A stretch of DNA of 64,000 bases from Shewanella jiangmenensis (GCF_018596335.1 NZ_JAHEPS010000009.1:23996-87995); one strand, 5' to 3'. Shown: positions 52,266 to 61,632, counted from the first letter of the stretch. Notes: generated by a model from the sequence alone, not told the origin. Numbers and translations are program-made.

Positions 52266-53675
52266 CTAGAAGAAAAACGCGCTGGGTTGGAACAGCTTTT
52301 CCACTTCGCCGATAAATTTCTTGTTGACCAGGAACAGGATCACATGGTCGCCCTGTTCGACCACGGTTTTATCGTGGGCCATCAATACTTCATCGTTACG
52401 CACTATGGCGCCGATGGTGGTGCCGGGCGGCAGGCGGATTTCGCCGATGCGCTTGCCGACTACCTTGGAGGTGCTTGGGTCGCCGTGGGCGATGGCTTCG
52501 ATGGCTTCGGCGGCGCCGCGGCGCAGCGAATACACGTTACAGATATCGCCCTGACGAATGTGGGTGAGCAGCGCCGAAATCGTCGCCTGCTGCGGCGAAA
52601 TGGCGATGTCGATATTGGCTTCCTGCACTATGTCCACGTAGGCTTCGCGCTGAATAAGCACCATCACCTTTTTCGCGCCCATGCGCTTGGCGAGCAGCGC
52701 CGACATGATGTTGGCTTCATCGTCGTTGGTGACGGCAATAAACACATCGGTCTGGTCTATGTGTTCTTCGAGCAGCAACTCCTGATCCGAGGCATCGCCG
52801 CAAAATACCGTGGTGTTCTGCAGTTTTTCCGACAGCGCCTCGGCGCGTTCGGCTCTGTGCTCAATCAGTTTAACTGAGTGATTACGCTCTAGTTTTTTGG
52901 CAAGGCCCAAACCGATGTTACCACCGCCGGCAATCATGATATTGCGATAGCTGTTGTCGAGCTTTTGCATCTCACTCATCACGGCGCGGATATGGCGGCT
53001 GTCGGCGACGAAGAACACTTCGTCATCGGCCTCGATGATGGTGGTGCCGCGGGGCATGATGGGGCGACCCTGGCGGAAAATCGCCGCCACCCGGGTATCA
53101 ATATTGGGCATGTGCTCGCGCAGCGCCGCCAATGCGTTGCCGACCAGCGGACCGCCGTAGTAGGCGCGCACCGCAACAAGGCTAAGCTTGCCCTCGGCAA
53201 ACTCCAGCACCTGCAGCGCGCCCGGGTATTCCACCAAACGCTGAATGTAAGAAGTGACGAGCTGCTCGGGGGCGATCAGCTCGTCAATCACAAAGCCGCC
53301 GCGGGTGCGGTTATCGGAGTTTTTGGTTTCGCTGTCGATAAACAGCCGCTCTTGCATTTGCAAATATTGCTCGGAGCGAATGCGGGCGATTTTGGTTGGC
53401 GTACCAAACAGGGTATAGGCAATCTGGCAGGCGGCCATGTTGCACTCATCGCTGTTGGTCACAGCGATAAGCATGTCAGCATCCTCGGCTCCGGCCGAGC
53501 GCAGCACATCGGGGTGCGCGCCATGGCCCACCACAACCCGCAAATCGTACTTGTCCTGCAGGCTGCGGAGTTTGTTTTTATCGCTGTCGACTATGGTGAT
53601 GTCGTTGTTTTCGCCCACCAGGTTTTCTGCGAGGGTACCACCGACCTGTCCGGCACCCAGGATGATAATTTTCAT
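52266..53675 (-). CDS. trkA: Trk system potassium transport protein TrkA
   Basis: 469 residues: two tandem RCK units, each with a Rossmann NAD-binding half (IIILGAGQVGGTLAENLVGE at residue 2; IMIAGGGNIGLGLAKKLE near 234) and an RCK_C half. Peripheral cytosolic gating subunit that binds NAD(H) and ATP and controls TrkH. It is 19 bases after rsmB, in the conserved def-fmt-rsmB-trkA order, with a second trkH added downstream. Confidence 0.97.
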   Translation of the reverse strand: MKIIILGAGQVGGTLAENLVGENNDITIVDSDKNKLRSLQDKYDLRVVVGHGAHPDVLRSAGAEDADMLIAVTNSDECNMAACQIAYTLFGTPTKIARIRSEQYLQMQERLFIDSETKNSDNRTRGGFVIDELIAPEQLVTSYIQRLVEYPGALQVLEFAEGKLSLVAVRAYYGGPLVGNALAALREHMPNIDTRVAAIFRQGRPIMPRGTTIIEADDEVFFVADSRHIRAVMSEMQKLDNSYRNIMIAGGGNIGLGLAKKLERNHSVKLIEHRAERAEALSEKLQNTTVFCGDASDQELLLEEHIDQTDVFIAVTNDDEANIMSALLAKRMGAKKVMVLIQREAYVDIVQEANIDIAISPQQATISALLTHIRQGDICNVYSLRRGAAEAIEAIAHGDPSTSKVVGKRIGEIRLPPGTTIGAIVRNDEVLMAHDKTVVEQGDHVILFLVNKKFIGEVEKLFQPSAFFF

Positions 53676-53694
53676 GGCCTTTGCCTAATTCCTA

Positions 53695-54978
53695 CTAAAG
53701 CAGCGCTTTCTTTAAGCGGGCGTAATAAAACCCGTCCATGCCGTCCTGGCCAGGCAAAATTTGCCAGCCCACGGCCGCAGGATCGGCCTGTTGGGGCAAG
53801 GCTTCCAGGGTCGCATCAGGGGTGCGCTCAAGGAAGGCGGCAATTTGCTCCCGGTTTTCATCGGGCAGGACTGAGCAGGTTGCGTACAGCAGTGTGCCAC
53901 CTGGCTTGAGCCACTGCCAGCAGTTGTCGAGAATTTGTTGCTGCAGCTTGGCCAATTCACCGATGTCGTTGTTTTGACGCAGCCATTTGATGTCGGGATG
54001 ACGACGGATAACCCCCGTGGCGGAGCAGGGCGCATCCAGCAGAATGCGGTCAAACTTGTCGCCTTGCCACCAACTGCCGATATTGCCAGCATCGCCGTGG
54101 ATAACCTTGGCCGTCAATTTGAGCCGCTCAAGGTTTTGCGACACCCGCTCGAGGCGTTTTTCGTCAAAATCGACGGCGACCAGCTCGATATCGGCAAGCT
54201 CCAGCAAATGGCAGCTCTTGCCGCCGGGGGCGGCGCAGGCATCGAGTACCAGCTCGCCGTGTTGTGGGTCAAGCAGGGTCGCGGCCCACTGGGCGGCGCC
54301 ATCCTGCACCGAGCTGCTGCCATCGGCAAAGCCGGGCAGGCGGCTGACGTCGGTTGGGCTTTCAAGCTTGATGGCATCATCGCTGCTGCCGGCACTGGCA
54401 GCAATTTCCGCCTCAGCCAGTGCGCCAAGATAGGCATCGCGGCTTTGTACGCGGCGATTGTTTCTAAGCCACATGGGCGGGCGCTGATGTGAGGCATCGA
54501 TAATCGCCTGCCAGTCGTCGGGATAGGCATCCTTCAGGCGGCGGATTATCCAGGCCGGGAAGTTGTATTTGAGAGTGTCGTTCGATTCATCGAGCGCCGG
54601 ATGCTGCCGCTGAATGTTGCGCAGCACGCCGTTAACCACTTTGACCAGATTTTCAAATCTGAGTGCGCGGCAACCTTCGGCGGTTTCGGAGATGGCGGCG
54701 TGGGCTGGCACCCGGGTGAAATACAGCTGGTAAGCGCCAATCAGCAGCAGTTGGTGCAAAACCCGCTGCTTGCCTTTGAACGGCTTTTCCATAAAGCCGC
54801 TGACCAACTTGTCGAGCTGAGGTAACTGCCGCATCACGCCGTAGCAAAGCTCGGCCAGCAGCGCCTTGTCTTTGCCGTCGCGCAGAAATTGCTGCTGGGT
54901 GGGCAGGGCGACCGAGAGCGACACGCCGCGCTCGAGCACATCAAAAATTGCCTTGGCGGCAAGGGCTCGGATATTCAT
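53695..54978 (-). CDS. rsmB: 16S rRNA (cytosine-967-C5)-methyltransferase RsmB
   Basis: 427 residues from the ATG at 54978, which overlaps the fmt stop by one base (TGATG); sequence upstream in that frame is not family-like. N-terminal NusB-like RNA-binding domain (about 1-140) and C-terminal methyltransferase with DACAAPGGKSCHLLEL (SAM motif), LLDAPCSATGVIRRHPDIKW (catalytic Cys) and LLYATCSVLPDENREQI (second Cys). Confidence 0.96.
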   Translation of the reverse strand: MNIRALAAKAIFDVLERGVSLSVALPTQQQFLRDGKDKALLAELCYGVMRQLPQLDKLVSGFMEKPFKGKQRVLHQLLLIGAYQLYFTRVPAHAAISETAEGCRALRFENLVKVVNGVLRNIQRQHPALDESNDTLKYNFPAWIIRRLKDAYPDDWQAIIDASHQRPPMWLRNNRRVQSRDAYLGALAEAEIAASAGSSDDAIKLESPTDVSRLPGFADGSSSVQDGAAQWAATLLDPQHGELVLDACAAPGGKSCHLLELADIELVAVDFDEKRLERVSQNLERLKLTAKVIHGDAGNIGSWWQGDKFDRILLDAPCSATGVIRRHPDIKWLRQNNDIGELAKLQQQILDNCWQWLKPGGTLLYATCSVLPDENREQIAAFLERTPDATLEALPQQADPAAVGWQILPGQDGMDGFYYARLKKALL

Positions 54979-55964
54979 CAGGCATCGGCCTCGGGGCTGG
55001 CGAGCAGGGTGCCGGTCTGGAACCATTCTGCGCGGCTGTTAAGGATATCAGCCACATCCATGGGCTTTTTGCCGGGCAGCTGCATCTTTTCGATGCGCAG
55101 CACGCCTTCGCCGGTGGCGATGTCGATGCCTTGTTTGCTGGCGGCAATGATAGTACCGGCGGCCTGATTGCTTTGCTCGGCCTGAACCTCGGAAAGCACA
55201 TCGGATAGCACCTTGGTCTGCCATACCTTGATGGTCTGGCCCTGATGCTCAAAGTAGCTTACTGGCCAGGGGTTAAAGGCGCGCACTTCCTGCCACAAGT
55301 TTTTGGCGGGTTTGGCAAAGTCGAGTCGGGCCTCTTCTTTACTGAGCTTCTCGGCGTAGTTGGCCAGGGCTTCATCCTGTTTCTCGGCCGCAAGGCCGCC
55401 ATCACTCAGGGCCGCGAGTGCATCAAGCAGCGCACTTGGGCCTTGCTCGGCCAGCTTTTCATAAAGGCTGGCTGAGGTGTCATCATCTTCTATCGGCAGG
55501 CGGGTCTTGAGCAGCATGTCGCCGGTATCCAGCCCTACGTCCATCTGCATGATGGTGACGCCGGTTTCAGCATCACCGGCCCACAGCGCGCGCTGGATAG
55601 GCGCAGCGCCGCGCCAGCGTGGCAGGATGGAACCATGCACATTGATACAGCCAAGACGTGGGGTATCCAGCACAACCTTGGGCAGGATAAGGCCATAGGC
55701 CACTACCACCATGATGTCGGCACCGAGGGCGGCGAGCTGCTGCTGGGCAGGCTCTTTACGCAGCGACTTGGGCTGATACACAGGAATGTTGTGCTCAAGC
55801 GCTAGCGACTTCACCGGGCTTGGCGTCAGCTTGTGGCCACGTCCGGCCGGGCGGTCCGGCTGGGTGTAAACGGCGATGACCTGATGCTCTGAACCAATCA
55901 GCGCCTCAAGATGGCGCGCTGCAAAATCCGGCGTACCGGCAAAGATGATTTTTAATGGCTTCAA
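54978..55964 (-). CDS. fmt: Methionyl-tRNA formyltransferase
   Basis: 328 residues. The start is TTG at 55964 (CAGGTAACATT upstream), giving MKPLKIIFAGTPDFAARHLE, the expected N-terminus; no ATG fits. N-terminal formyltransferase domain has the formyl-folate motif SILPRWRGAAPIQRALWAGD; a C-terminal OB-fold domain follows. Formylates initiator Met-tRNA. It follows def by 14 bases and overlaps rsmB. Confidence 0.96.
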   Translation of the reverse strand: MKPLKIIFAGTPDFAARHLEALIGSEHQVIAVYTQPDRPAGRGHKLTPSPVKSLALEHNIPVYQPKSLRKEPAQQQLAALGADIMVVVAYGLILPKVVLDTPRLGCINVHGSILPRWRGAAPIQRALWAGDAETGVTIMQMDVGLDTGDMLLKTRLPIEDDDTSASLYEKLAEQGPSALLDALAALSDGGLAAEKQDEALANYAEKLSKEEARLDFAKPAKNLWQEVRAFNPWPVSYFEHQGQTIKVWQTKVLSDVLSEVQAEQSNQAAGTIIAASKQGIDIATGEGVLRIEKMQLPGKKPMDVADILNSRAEWFQTGTLLASPEADA

Positions 55965-55978
55965 AATGTTACCTGATA

Positions 55979-56482
55979 TTACTTGTCGTGACGGGCGGCT
56001 TTTTCCAGCTTCTGGCGAATGCGCTGGCGCTTCAGTGGTGACAGGTAATCCACAAACAGCTTGCCGACCAGGTGATCCATTTCGTGCTGCAGACAGATGG
56101 CGAACAGACCATCGGCTTCGACGGTGAACTCTTTGCCGTGACGATCGAGCGCTTTTACTGTGATTTGCTCGGAGCGGTCGACTTTGGCATAGACGCCGGG
56201 AACCGACAGACAGCCTTCTTCGTTACAAAAATCACCACTTTTGGCGACGATTTCCGGATTGATAAAGACGTTCGGGCGTTCGATGTCGTCCTGCAGATCC
56301 ATCACAATCAAACGTTGATGAAAATCCACCTGGGTGGCGGCCAGACCAATTCCCTTTTCTTCGTACATAGTCTCGAACATATTGTCGATTTGGGTTTGAA
56401 GTTCAGGAGTAAATTCGGTTACCGGCTTGGCAACGGTTCTCAAGCGTTCATCGGGGAAGCGTAAAACATTTAATAAGGGCAT
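55979..56482 (-). CDS. def: Peptide deformylase
   Basis: 167 residues, class I bacterial PDF. Motif 1 GIGLAATQV, motif 2 EEGCLSVPG (Cys metal ligand) and motif 3 QHEMDHLVGKLFVDYLS (HEXXH with the two His ligands) are all present. Removes the N-terminal formyl group from new proteins. Start of the def-fmt-rsmB-trkA operon; divergent from the LysM gene. Confidence 0.97.
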   Translation of the reverse strand: MPLLNVLRFPDERLRTVAKPVTEFTPELQTQIDNMFETMYEEKGIGLAATQVDFHQRLIVMDLQDDIERPNVFINPEIVAKSGDFCNEEGCLSVPGVYAKVDRSEQITVKALDRHGKEFTVEADGLFAICLQHEMDHLVGKLFVDYLSPLKRQRIRQKLEKAARHDK

Positions 56483-56606
56483 AGTTAAACTCTTAACAAC
56501 TCTGTCAAATTTGCGCCAGTTGGTTATACTGACTTTGCTATTGGGTCAATTTTAATCCGTAGCGACAATCAATAACAGTAAAAGCTCGCTTAACGAGCCA
56601 AACAAC

Positions 56607-57710
56607 ATGGACGCTCCCATGAAACGGTTAATTCTAGTCGCGTTAATGTCGGTCACCAGTTCGTTTGCCATGGCAGATACCCTGACTCTTAAGCCAGGCC
56701 ATCCGGACACCTACATCGTTGAGAAAGGAGATACCCTGTGGGATATTTCCGGCAAATTCTTAAGCGATCCCTGGCGCTGGCCAAAGCTGTGGAATGCCAA
56801 TCCACAAATTGCCAACCCGCACCTTATCTACCCCGGCGATCGCCTGACCCTGGTGTTTATCGACGGTCAGCCGCGATTGGTGGTCAAGCCTCAGGTGCGC
56901 AAGAGCCCCGAGGGCCGGGTGCTGCCCAAAGGCGGTGCTATTCCGGCGGTCAGTCTCGAACTCATCCAACCTTACCTGAGCCAGAATCGGGTGGTCGACC
57001 CCGAGTGGTTTGCATCTCAGCCCAAGGTGCTGGGTGGTGAGAGTCCGTCCCGCTTCCATGTTGAAGATGACATTATTTACGTGCAGGCGCAGTTGCCCAA
57101 AGGCATGAAAGTCGCGGCGTATGACGTAGGCCGCAGCTTTATCGACAAAACTACGAATGAGTCTTTGGGTCAGGAGGTGATTCTGACCGCCAGCGGCCGG
57201 GTAGTGGAGTCGGGTGATATTTCCAAAGTGAAATTGGAAACCAGTCTGCGTGAAACCCACCCCGGCAACCGGGTGCTGCAGATTGAAGATGAGTCGCTGC
57301 TGTCGGCGTACTTTATGCCCAAGGCCGCCGATGTCGCCGATGCTTACGTCATTGGCAGCGAAAAAGACATACGCGAAGCCGGCAAACTCGACGTGGTTTA
57401 CATCAGCAAGGGTAAGGCCGATGGTGTGGAAGCCGGCGATGTGTTTGCCATTCACCGCGATGGCGACACCGTGGTGATCAACGAAGATGGCACCCCTGTA
57501 TCGACGGTTGACCGCAACGCCTATGGCGACCTGATGGCCAAGTTTGGCAGCGACAATGCCATTCAGCTGCCGGATGTGTATCACGGTAATCTGATGGTAT
57601 TCAAAGTGTTTGATAAGGTCAGCATGGGGCTTATCATGGTGAATGACCGCCCGGTCCGCGCCGATGACAAACTGTCTGTGCCTTCAGCGACTGAAATTAA
57701 GGGTGAATAA
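56607..57710 (+). CDS. Secreted LysM-domain protein
   Basis: 367 residues from the ATG at 56607; an ATG at 56619 is an equally good start, and neither has a clear ribosome site. Signal peptide ends about residue 23 (SFAMA|DTL). A single LysM domain (about 35-85: YIVEKGDTLWDISGKFLSDP, then WRWPKLWNANPQI) binds peptidoglycan. The C-terminal 250 residues are unassigned. It is divergent from def and just before dprA, a position shared with E. coli yrd/smf neighbours. Cell-wall binding is known of the domain; the role is not. Confidence 0.9.
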   Translation: MDAPMKRLILVALMSVTSSFAMADTLTLKPGHPDTYIVEKGDTLWDISGKFLSDPWRWPKLWNANPQIANPHLIYPGDRLTLVFIDGQPRLVVKPQVRKSPEGRVLPKGGAIPAVSLELIQPYLSQNRVVDPEWFASQPKVLGGESPSRFHVEDDIIYVQAQLPKGMKVAAYDVGRSFIDKTTNESLGQEVILTASGRVVESGDISKVKLETSLRETHPGNRVLQIEDESLLSAYFMPKAADVADAYVIGSEKDIREAGKLDVVYISKGKADGVEAGDVFAIHRDGDTVVINEDGTPVSTVDRNAYGDLMAKFGSDNAIQLPDVYHGNLMVFKVFDKVSMGLIMVNDRPVRADDKLSVPSATEIKGE

Positions 57711-58811
57711 ATCGCAGCCAGTCTGGTCGACTGGCTGATTGTCGGCGCTGTTTCCGGGCTTGGACCCGCCCGGATCCGGCAATTTCTCGAACACATGGAT
57801 GTGGAAGAGTTAAGGCAAAGGCTTGAGCACGAACCGGACTCATTGTCTTTGCCGCCCTCTCTGCGGTCCGGCCTGACCATTGATTATCGTAAAGTCGATG
57901 CCGCACTGGCCTGGCAAGAGGCGAGTGAGTATCACCATCTCATCGTTCCCGATTCTCCCGAATACCCGCCGTTACTCGGCGAAATCACCGACGCGCCCAC
58001 ATTGTTGTTTGTCAAAGGACAAGCTCAGGAGCTGCTGCGCCCGGCCATCGCCATGGTTGGCAGCCGTGATGCCAGTTACAGCGGGGTGCAGGTGGGCCGA
58101 ATGCTCGCCTCGGCACTGGCGTCAGAGGGCCTGGCTGTGGTCAGCGGTCTTGCTGCCGGAATTGATGGCGCCTGTCATCAGGGGGCTTTGGCTATTGGCG
58201 GCGTGACCCATGCCATTTTGGGCACGGGTGCAGATGAAATTTACCCCAAGCGACATCAGGCGCTGTATCACGACATTCAGGCGCGCGGCTGTATCGTCAG
58301 TGAGCTTTGGCCTGACACCAAAGCCTTTGCCGGCAACTTTCCTAAGCGTAATCGTATTATCGCCGGCATGGCGCTCGGCACTGTGGTGGTAGAGGCTGCC
58401 CGCAAGAGCGGCTCACTCATCTCGGCAAGGCTTGCGATGGAAGCGGGCCGTGAAGTGTTTGCTGTGCCCGGCAGCATACTCGATGAGCGTCATCAGGGCT
58501 GTCATGATTTGTTGCGAGCGGGGGCAAAACTTGTCACCAATGCTGCCGATATAGTGGAAGAGCTCGGTGCCATATTGCGTTGTCAGCTTGATATGTTACC
58601 CTCGCGGGCCCATGTAGAGCTGCCAGGCGCGCAGGAGTTGCCATACGCAGAGCTCTTGGCTAGTGTAGAATATGAGACCACACCCTTAGACAGGTTGGTG
58701 GAACATAGTGGTAAACCAATAGATCTTGTGCTGGAACAAATGCTTGAGTTGGAGTTACAAGGTTGGGTTGCTGCAGTACCCGGTGGTTACGTCAGAATCA
58801 GGAGGAATTAG
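57711..58811 (+). CDS. dprA: DNA-processing protein DprA (Smf), start uncertain
   Basis: The DprA Rossmann fold is clear: MVGSRDASYSGVQVGRMLAS, VVSGLAAGIDGACHQGAL, FPKRNRIIAGMALGTVVVEA and GREVFAVPGSI. It loads RecA on incoming single-stranded DNA. The first ATG in frame is 57795, but the 28 codons before it encode a protein-like N-terminus (SLVDWLIVGAVSGLGPARIR, with an HhH-type SGLGPARI) that DprA needs. The upstream in-frame stop is the LysM stop (57708-57710), so translation should begin between them. No ATG, GTG or TTG exists there; an ATC directly after the LysM stop, with AAGGGTG seven bases upstream, is a possible noncanonical start. From 57795 the protein is 338 residues. Confidence 0.85.
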   Translation: MAASLVDWLIVGAVSGLGPARIRQFLEHMDVEELRQRLEHEPDSLSLPPSLRSGLTIDYRKVDAALAWQEASEYHHLIVPDSPEYPPLLGEITDAPTLLFVKGQAQELLRPAIAMVGSRDASYSGVQVGRMLASALASEGLAVVSGLAAGIDGACHQGALAIGGVTHAILGTGADEIYPKRHQALYHDIQARGCIVSELWPDTKAFAGNFPKRNRIIAGMALGTVVVEAARKSGSLISARLAMEAGREVFAVPGSILDERHQGCHDLLRAGAKLVTNAADIVEELGAILRCQLDMLPSRAHVELPGAQELPYAELLASVEYETTPLDRLVEHSGKPIDLVLEQMLELELQGWVAAVPGGYVRIRRN

Positions 58812-58813
58812 CC

Positions 58814-59293
58814 ATGTTTGACATCCTCATGTACCTATTCGAGAACTATGTTCAGAATGACCTGGAAGTGGATATGCTGGTGGACGAAGACCAGCTGAAA
58901 AAGGAATTGGTGCTCGCCGGTTTTCGCCAGGCCGAAATTATCAAGGCGCTGAACTGGCTTGAACATCTGGCTGAGCTGCGCGACAGCGAACAGCCGTTTC
59001 TTGACACCCATGAGCAGACCTCGTTCCGCATTTATACGCCACAAGAGATGGAGCGCCTCGATGTCGAGTGCCGCGGCTTTCTGATGTTTCTTGAGCAAAT
59101 TAAAGTGCTTAACGTCGAAGGCCGTGAAATGGTCATCGACCGGGTTATGGATCTGGACGAAACCAGCCTGACGTTGGATGACCTTAAGTGGGTGGTGATG
59201 ATGGTGCTGTTCAATGCCCCGGGTCAGGAGCTTGCCTACAATCAAATGGAAAACATGATGTTTGACGAGCAGCCCGGCCGATTGCACTCCTAA
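58814..59293 (+). CDS. smg: Smg family protein (DUF494)
   Basis: 159 residues from the ATG at 58814, two bases after dprA; ribosome site AGGAGG overlaps the dprA end. MFDILMYLFENYVQNDLEVD and NAPGQELAYNQMENMMFD are family-diagnostic. Function unknown; the smf-smg pairing is conserved. Followed by a terminator. Confidence 0.94.
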   Translation: MFDILMYLFENYVQNDLEVDMLVDEDQLKKELVLAGFRQAEIIKALNWLEHLAELRDSEQPFLDTHEQTSFRIYTPQEMERLDVECRGFLMFLEQIKVLNVEGREMVIDRVMDLDETSLTLDDLKWVVMMVLFNAPGQELAYNQMENMMFDEQPGRLHS

Positions 59294-59352
59294 TCCGTCG
59301 CCAAGTAAGCTGTCGTCGATTAAGTTGTTGCCAGTTATGCCAATGAATAGAT

Positions 59353-59378
59353 AAAGGAGACCAAGGGTCTCCTTTTTT
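59353..59378 (+). terminator. Terminator after smg
   Basis: AAAGGAGACC-AAG-GGTCTCC followed by TTTTTT: a clear rho-independent hairpin at the end of the LysM-dprA-smg unit. Confidence 0.9.
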
Positions 59379-59467
59379 GTTGCCTGCGGGACGGCTGGTT
59401 TGCGGTTGTGCTGGCATGGCCAGCGCGGCAGTTGATAAAATAGCGCCACTATGCAGCAGAGGTCGCC

Positions 59468-60031
59468 ATGTCCAAAATAGATAACAGCCTGTTCAGTGCC
59501 CACGAGCATGCGCTCGAGCGGGAATACGAATTGTGCCCCGAATGTGGCAGTGAGCTGTCGGTGCGTCACAGCAAACATGGCAGTTTTATTGGCTGCAATA
59601 ACTACCCCAATTGCCAGTATACCCGCCCTCTGGTGCAGCACGAGTCCATCGAATCCCAGATTATCGAGGGTTCATCCTGCCCCGAGTGCGGCCATGAGCT
59701 GGCGGTAAAATCCGGCCGGTTCGGGATTTTTATTGGCTGCAGCCATTATCCCGAGTGTACCCATATCGAGAAACCCGATCAGGCACCCGCCGAAGAGGCC
59801 ATTGCCTGTCCTGTGTGCGAAAAAGGGGTGATGGAACACAGAACCAATCGTTACGGCAAAGGCTTTTACGCCTGCTCAACGTACCCCGAGTGCAAGTATC
59901 TGGTTAACTACCCGCCGGTGGCGGAGTCCTGCCCCGACTGTGGCTTTGGTCTGCTGGTGCAGCGTAAAGGCGCCGCTGGAACCCGGCTCGAGTGCCCAAA
60001 TAAACCCTGTAAATACAAAAGGCCGCTCTGA
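59468..60031 (+). CDS. Topoisomerase-type C4 zinc-finger protein (YrdD-like)
   Basis: 187 residues containing four C4 zinc-ribbon units of the topoisomerase I C-terminal type: CPECGSELSVRHSKHGSFIG-C, CPECGHELAVKSGRFGIFIG-C, CPVCEKGVMEHRTNRYGKGF and CPDCGFGLLVQRKGAAGTRL. Likely a DNA- or RNA-binding accessory protein. In E. coli yrdD lies next to tsaC (yrdC) and aroE; here tsaC is missing and hemF follows. Confidence 0.92.
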   Translation: MSKIDNSLFSAHEHALEREYELCPECGSELSVRHSKHGSFIGCNNYPNCQYTRPLVQHESIESQIIEGSSCPECGHELAVKSGRFGIFIGCSHYPECTHIEKPDQAPAEEAIACPVCEKGVMEHRTNRYGKGFYACSTYPECKYLVNYPPVAESCPDCGFGLLVQRKGAAGTRLECPNKPCKYKRPL

Positions 60032-60251
60032 TGCCTGCGATATTCTCGCCTTGGGTTTAACTGGTTATAATGTCGGCCAGCAACAGATACCGTGGATTTT
60101 GAGCTGCCGCGACGGTACATCATCAAAGGCGCGTTACCAAAGTCAGATCATCAAAGTCACATAGTATCTGGCGTCACACTAAATAAAGCGCTGCGTAAAT
60201 GGATTTGATCATTTTAATGCTGCGAATTTCAGTCTACATAAGGAAAGCACC

Positions 60252-61166
60252 ATGGGACTTCCCAATGCCGATGCGGTAAAAGCGTTTCTGTTACAGCTGC
60301 AGGCCAATATCTGTGCCGGTCTGGAACAGCTGGATGGAGCGGCCTCGTTTGCCACCGACAGCTGGCAGCGCGCCGAAGGCGGTGGTGGTATCAGCCGGGT
60401 GCTGACCGATGGCGCCGTATTTGAGCAGGCGGGAGTTAACTTCTCCCATGTGATGGGCGCGTCCATGCCGGCATCGGCGACCGCGCACCGGCCTGAGCTT
60501 GCTGGCCGCAGCTTTGAGGCCATGGGCGTGTCGTTGGTTATCCATCCCAAAAACCCGTACATTCCGACTACCCATGCCAACGTGCGCTTTTTCATCGCCC
60601 GTAAAGAAGGCGCCGATCCTGTGTGGTGGTTTGGTGGCGGCTTTGACCTGACGCCTTATTACCCGTTTGAATCGGATGTAAAAGAGTGGCACCAGACCGC
60701 CAACGACCTGTGCGCACCTTTTGGCGCCGAGGTGTATCCCAAGTATAAAGAGTGGTGCGATAAGTACTTCTTCCTGCCGCACCGCGGCGAAACCCGTGGT
60801 GTGGGTGGTTTGTTCTTCGACGACCTTAATCATTGGGAATTCGAGCGCTGCTTTGACTTTATGCAGGCCGTGGGCAACGGCTTTATCAAGGCTTACGGCC
60901 CGATAGTAGAGCGTCGTAAAGCCACTGAATATGGTGAACGCGAGCGCGATTTCCAGCTTTATCGCCGTGGCCGTTATGTGGAATTTAACCTGGTGTATGA
61001 CCGTGGCACCCTGTTCGGGCTGCAGACCGGCGGTCGCACTGAATCGATTCTGATGTCGATGCCGCCGCTGGTGCGTTGGCAATATGCCTATCAGCCAGAG
61101 GCTGGAACGCCTGAGGCGGCGCTTTACGAGCGTTTCCTCAAGCCCCAGGACTGGCTCGCCAATTAA
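60252..61166 (+). CDS. hemF: Oxygen-dependent coproporphyrinogen III oxidase HemF
   Basis: 304 residues. Cytosolic enzyme that decarboxylates coproporphyrinogen III to protoporphyrinogen IX using O2. The signature ARKEGADPVWWFGGGFDLTP and the HRGETRGVGGLFFDDLN block are complete; EFNLVYDRGTLFGLQTGGRT is conserved. Ribosome site AAGGAAAG. Its substrate chain continues in the HemG reaction encoded nearby. The 220 bases upstream hold a TATAAT-like element (60066-60071) but no recognisable gene. Confidence 0.97.
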   Translation: MGLPNADAVKAFLLQLQANICAGLEQLDGAASFATDSWQRAEGGGGISRVLTDGAVFEQAGVNFSHVMGASMPASATAHRPELAGRSFEAMGVSLVIHPKNPYIPTTHANVRFFIARKEGADPVWWFGGGFDLTPYYPFESDVKEWHQTANDLCAPFGAEVYPKYKEWCDKYFFLPHRGETRGVGGLFFDDLNHWEFERCFDFMQAVGNGFIKAYGPIVERRKATEYGERERDFQLYRRGRYVEFNLVYDRGTLFGLQTGGRTESILMSMPPLVRWQYAYQPEAGTPEAALYERFLKPQDWLAN

Positions 61167-61176
61167 TGCTTCAAAC

Positions 61177-61210
61177 TAACCAATAAACCGGGCTTCAGGT
61201 TTATTGGTTA
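61177..61210. terminator. Hairpin between hemF and the globin gene
   Basis: TAACCAATAAACC and GGTTTATTGGTTA form a 13-bp perfect stem with an eight-base loop. It overlaps the stop of the convergent globin gene. T-runs are short, so termination strength is uncertain. Confidence 0.65.
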
Positions 61211-61632
61211 CGCATATGATCTGCCAGAGTCGCAATTGCCTGGTAGATCACCTCACGATGCTCGGGATTGGTCAGCTCTTTGTTGAGCGCGTACTTCATA
61301 CAGGTCAGCCACTGATCCCGCATTTCCTCATCGATGGCAAAAGGCATATGCCGTGCCCGCAGTGCCGGATGGCCGTATTTTTGCTGGAACAGCTGTGGCC
61401 CTCCAAGCCAGCCACTCAAAAACTCATACAGCTTTTGCTCAGATTGGGCGATGGGGCCCGGATGCATCGCGAGTAGCTTTTGGGTGTCGTCGCCTTGCTG
61501 CATCCTGGCGTAAAAACTGTGGGCAATGGCACGTATGGTCTTGTCGCCGCCAATCATGTCGTAGGCATTTGATTGCGTAGGATCTCTGTCGTCGCTGGCA
61601 CCTGCGCGAAAAATCTTCTTTATCCAGTTCAT
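61201..61632 (-). CDS. Group II truncated haemoglobin
   Basis: 143 residues from the ATG at 61632; a longer frame start at 61680 is unlikely. Two-over-two globin: B10 Tyr in AHSFYARMQQ, proximal-His region FQQKYGHPALRARHMPFAID, and the Trp G8 of RDQWLTCM, all typical of trHb group II. It binds O2 or NO, probably in detoxification or O2 chemistry. Convergent with hemF, divergent from aroE. Confidence 0.9.
   Translation of the reverse strand: MNWIKKIFRAGASDDRDPTQSNAYDMIGGDKTIRAIAHSFYARMQQGDDTQKLLAMHPGPIAQSEQKLYEFLSGWLGGPQLFQQKYGHPALRARHMPFAIDEEMRDQWLTCMKYALNKELTNPEHREVIYQAIATLADHMRNQ

Noticed and set aside
60092..60208. 38-codon frame (GTG start) between the zinc-finger gene and hemF
   Set aside because: No ribosome site and no recognisable family; could be chance in a gap of 220 bases.
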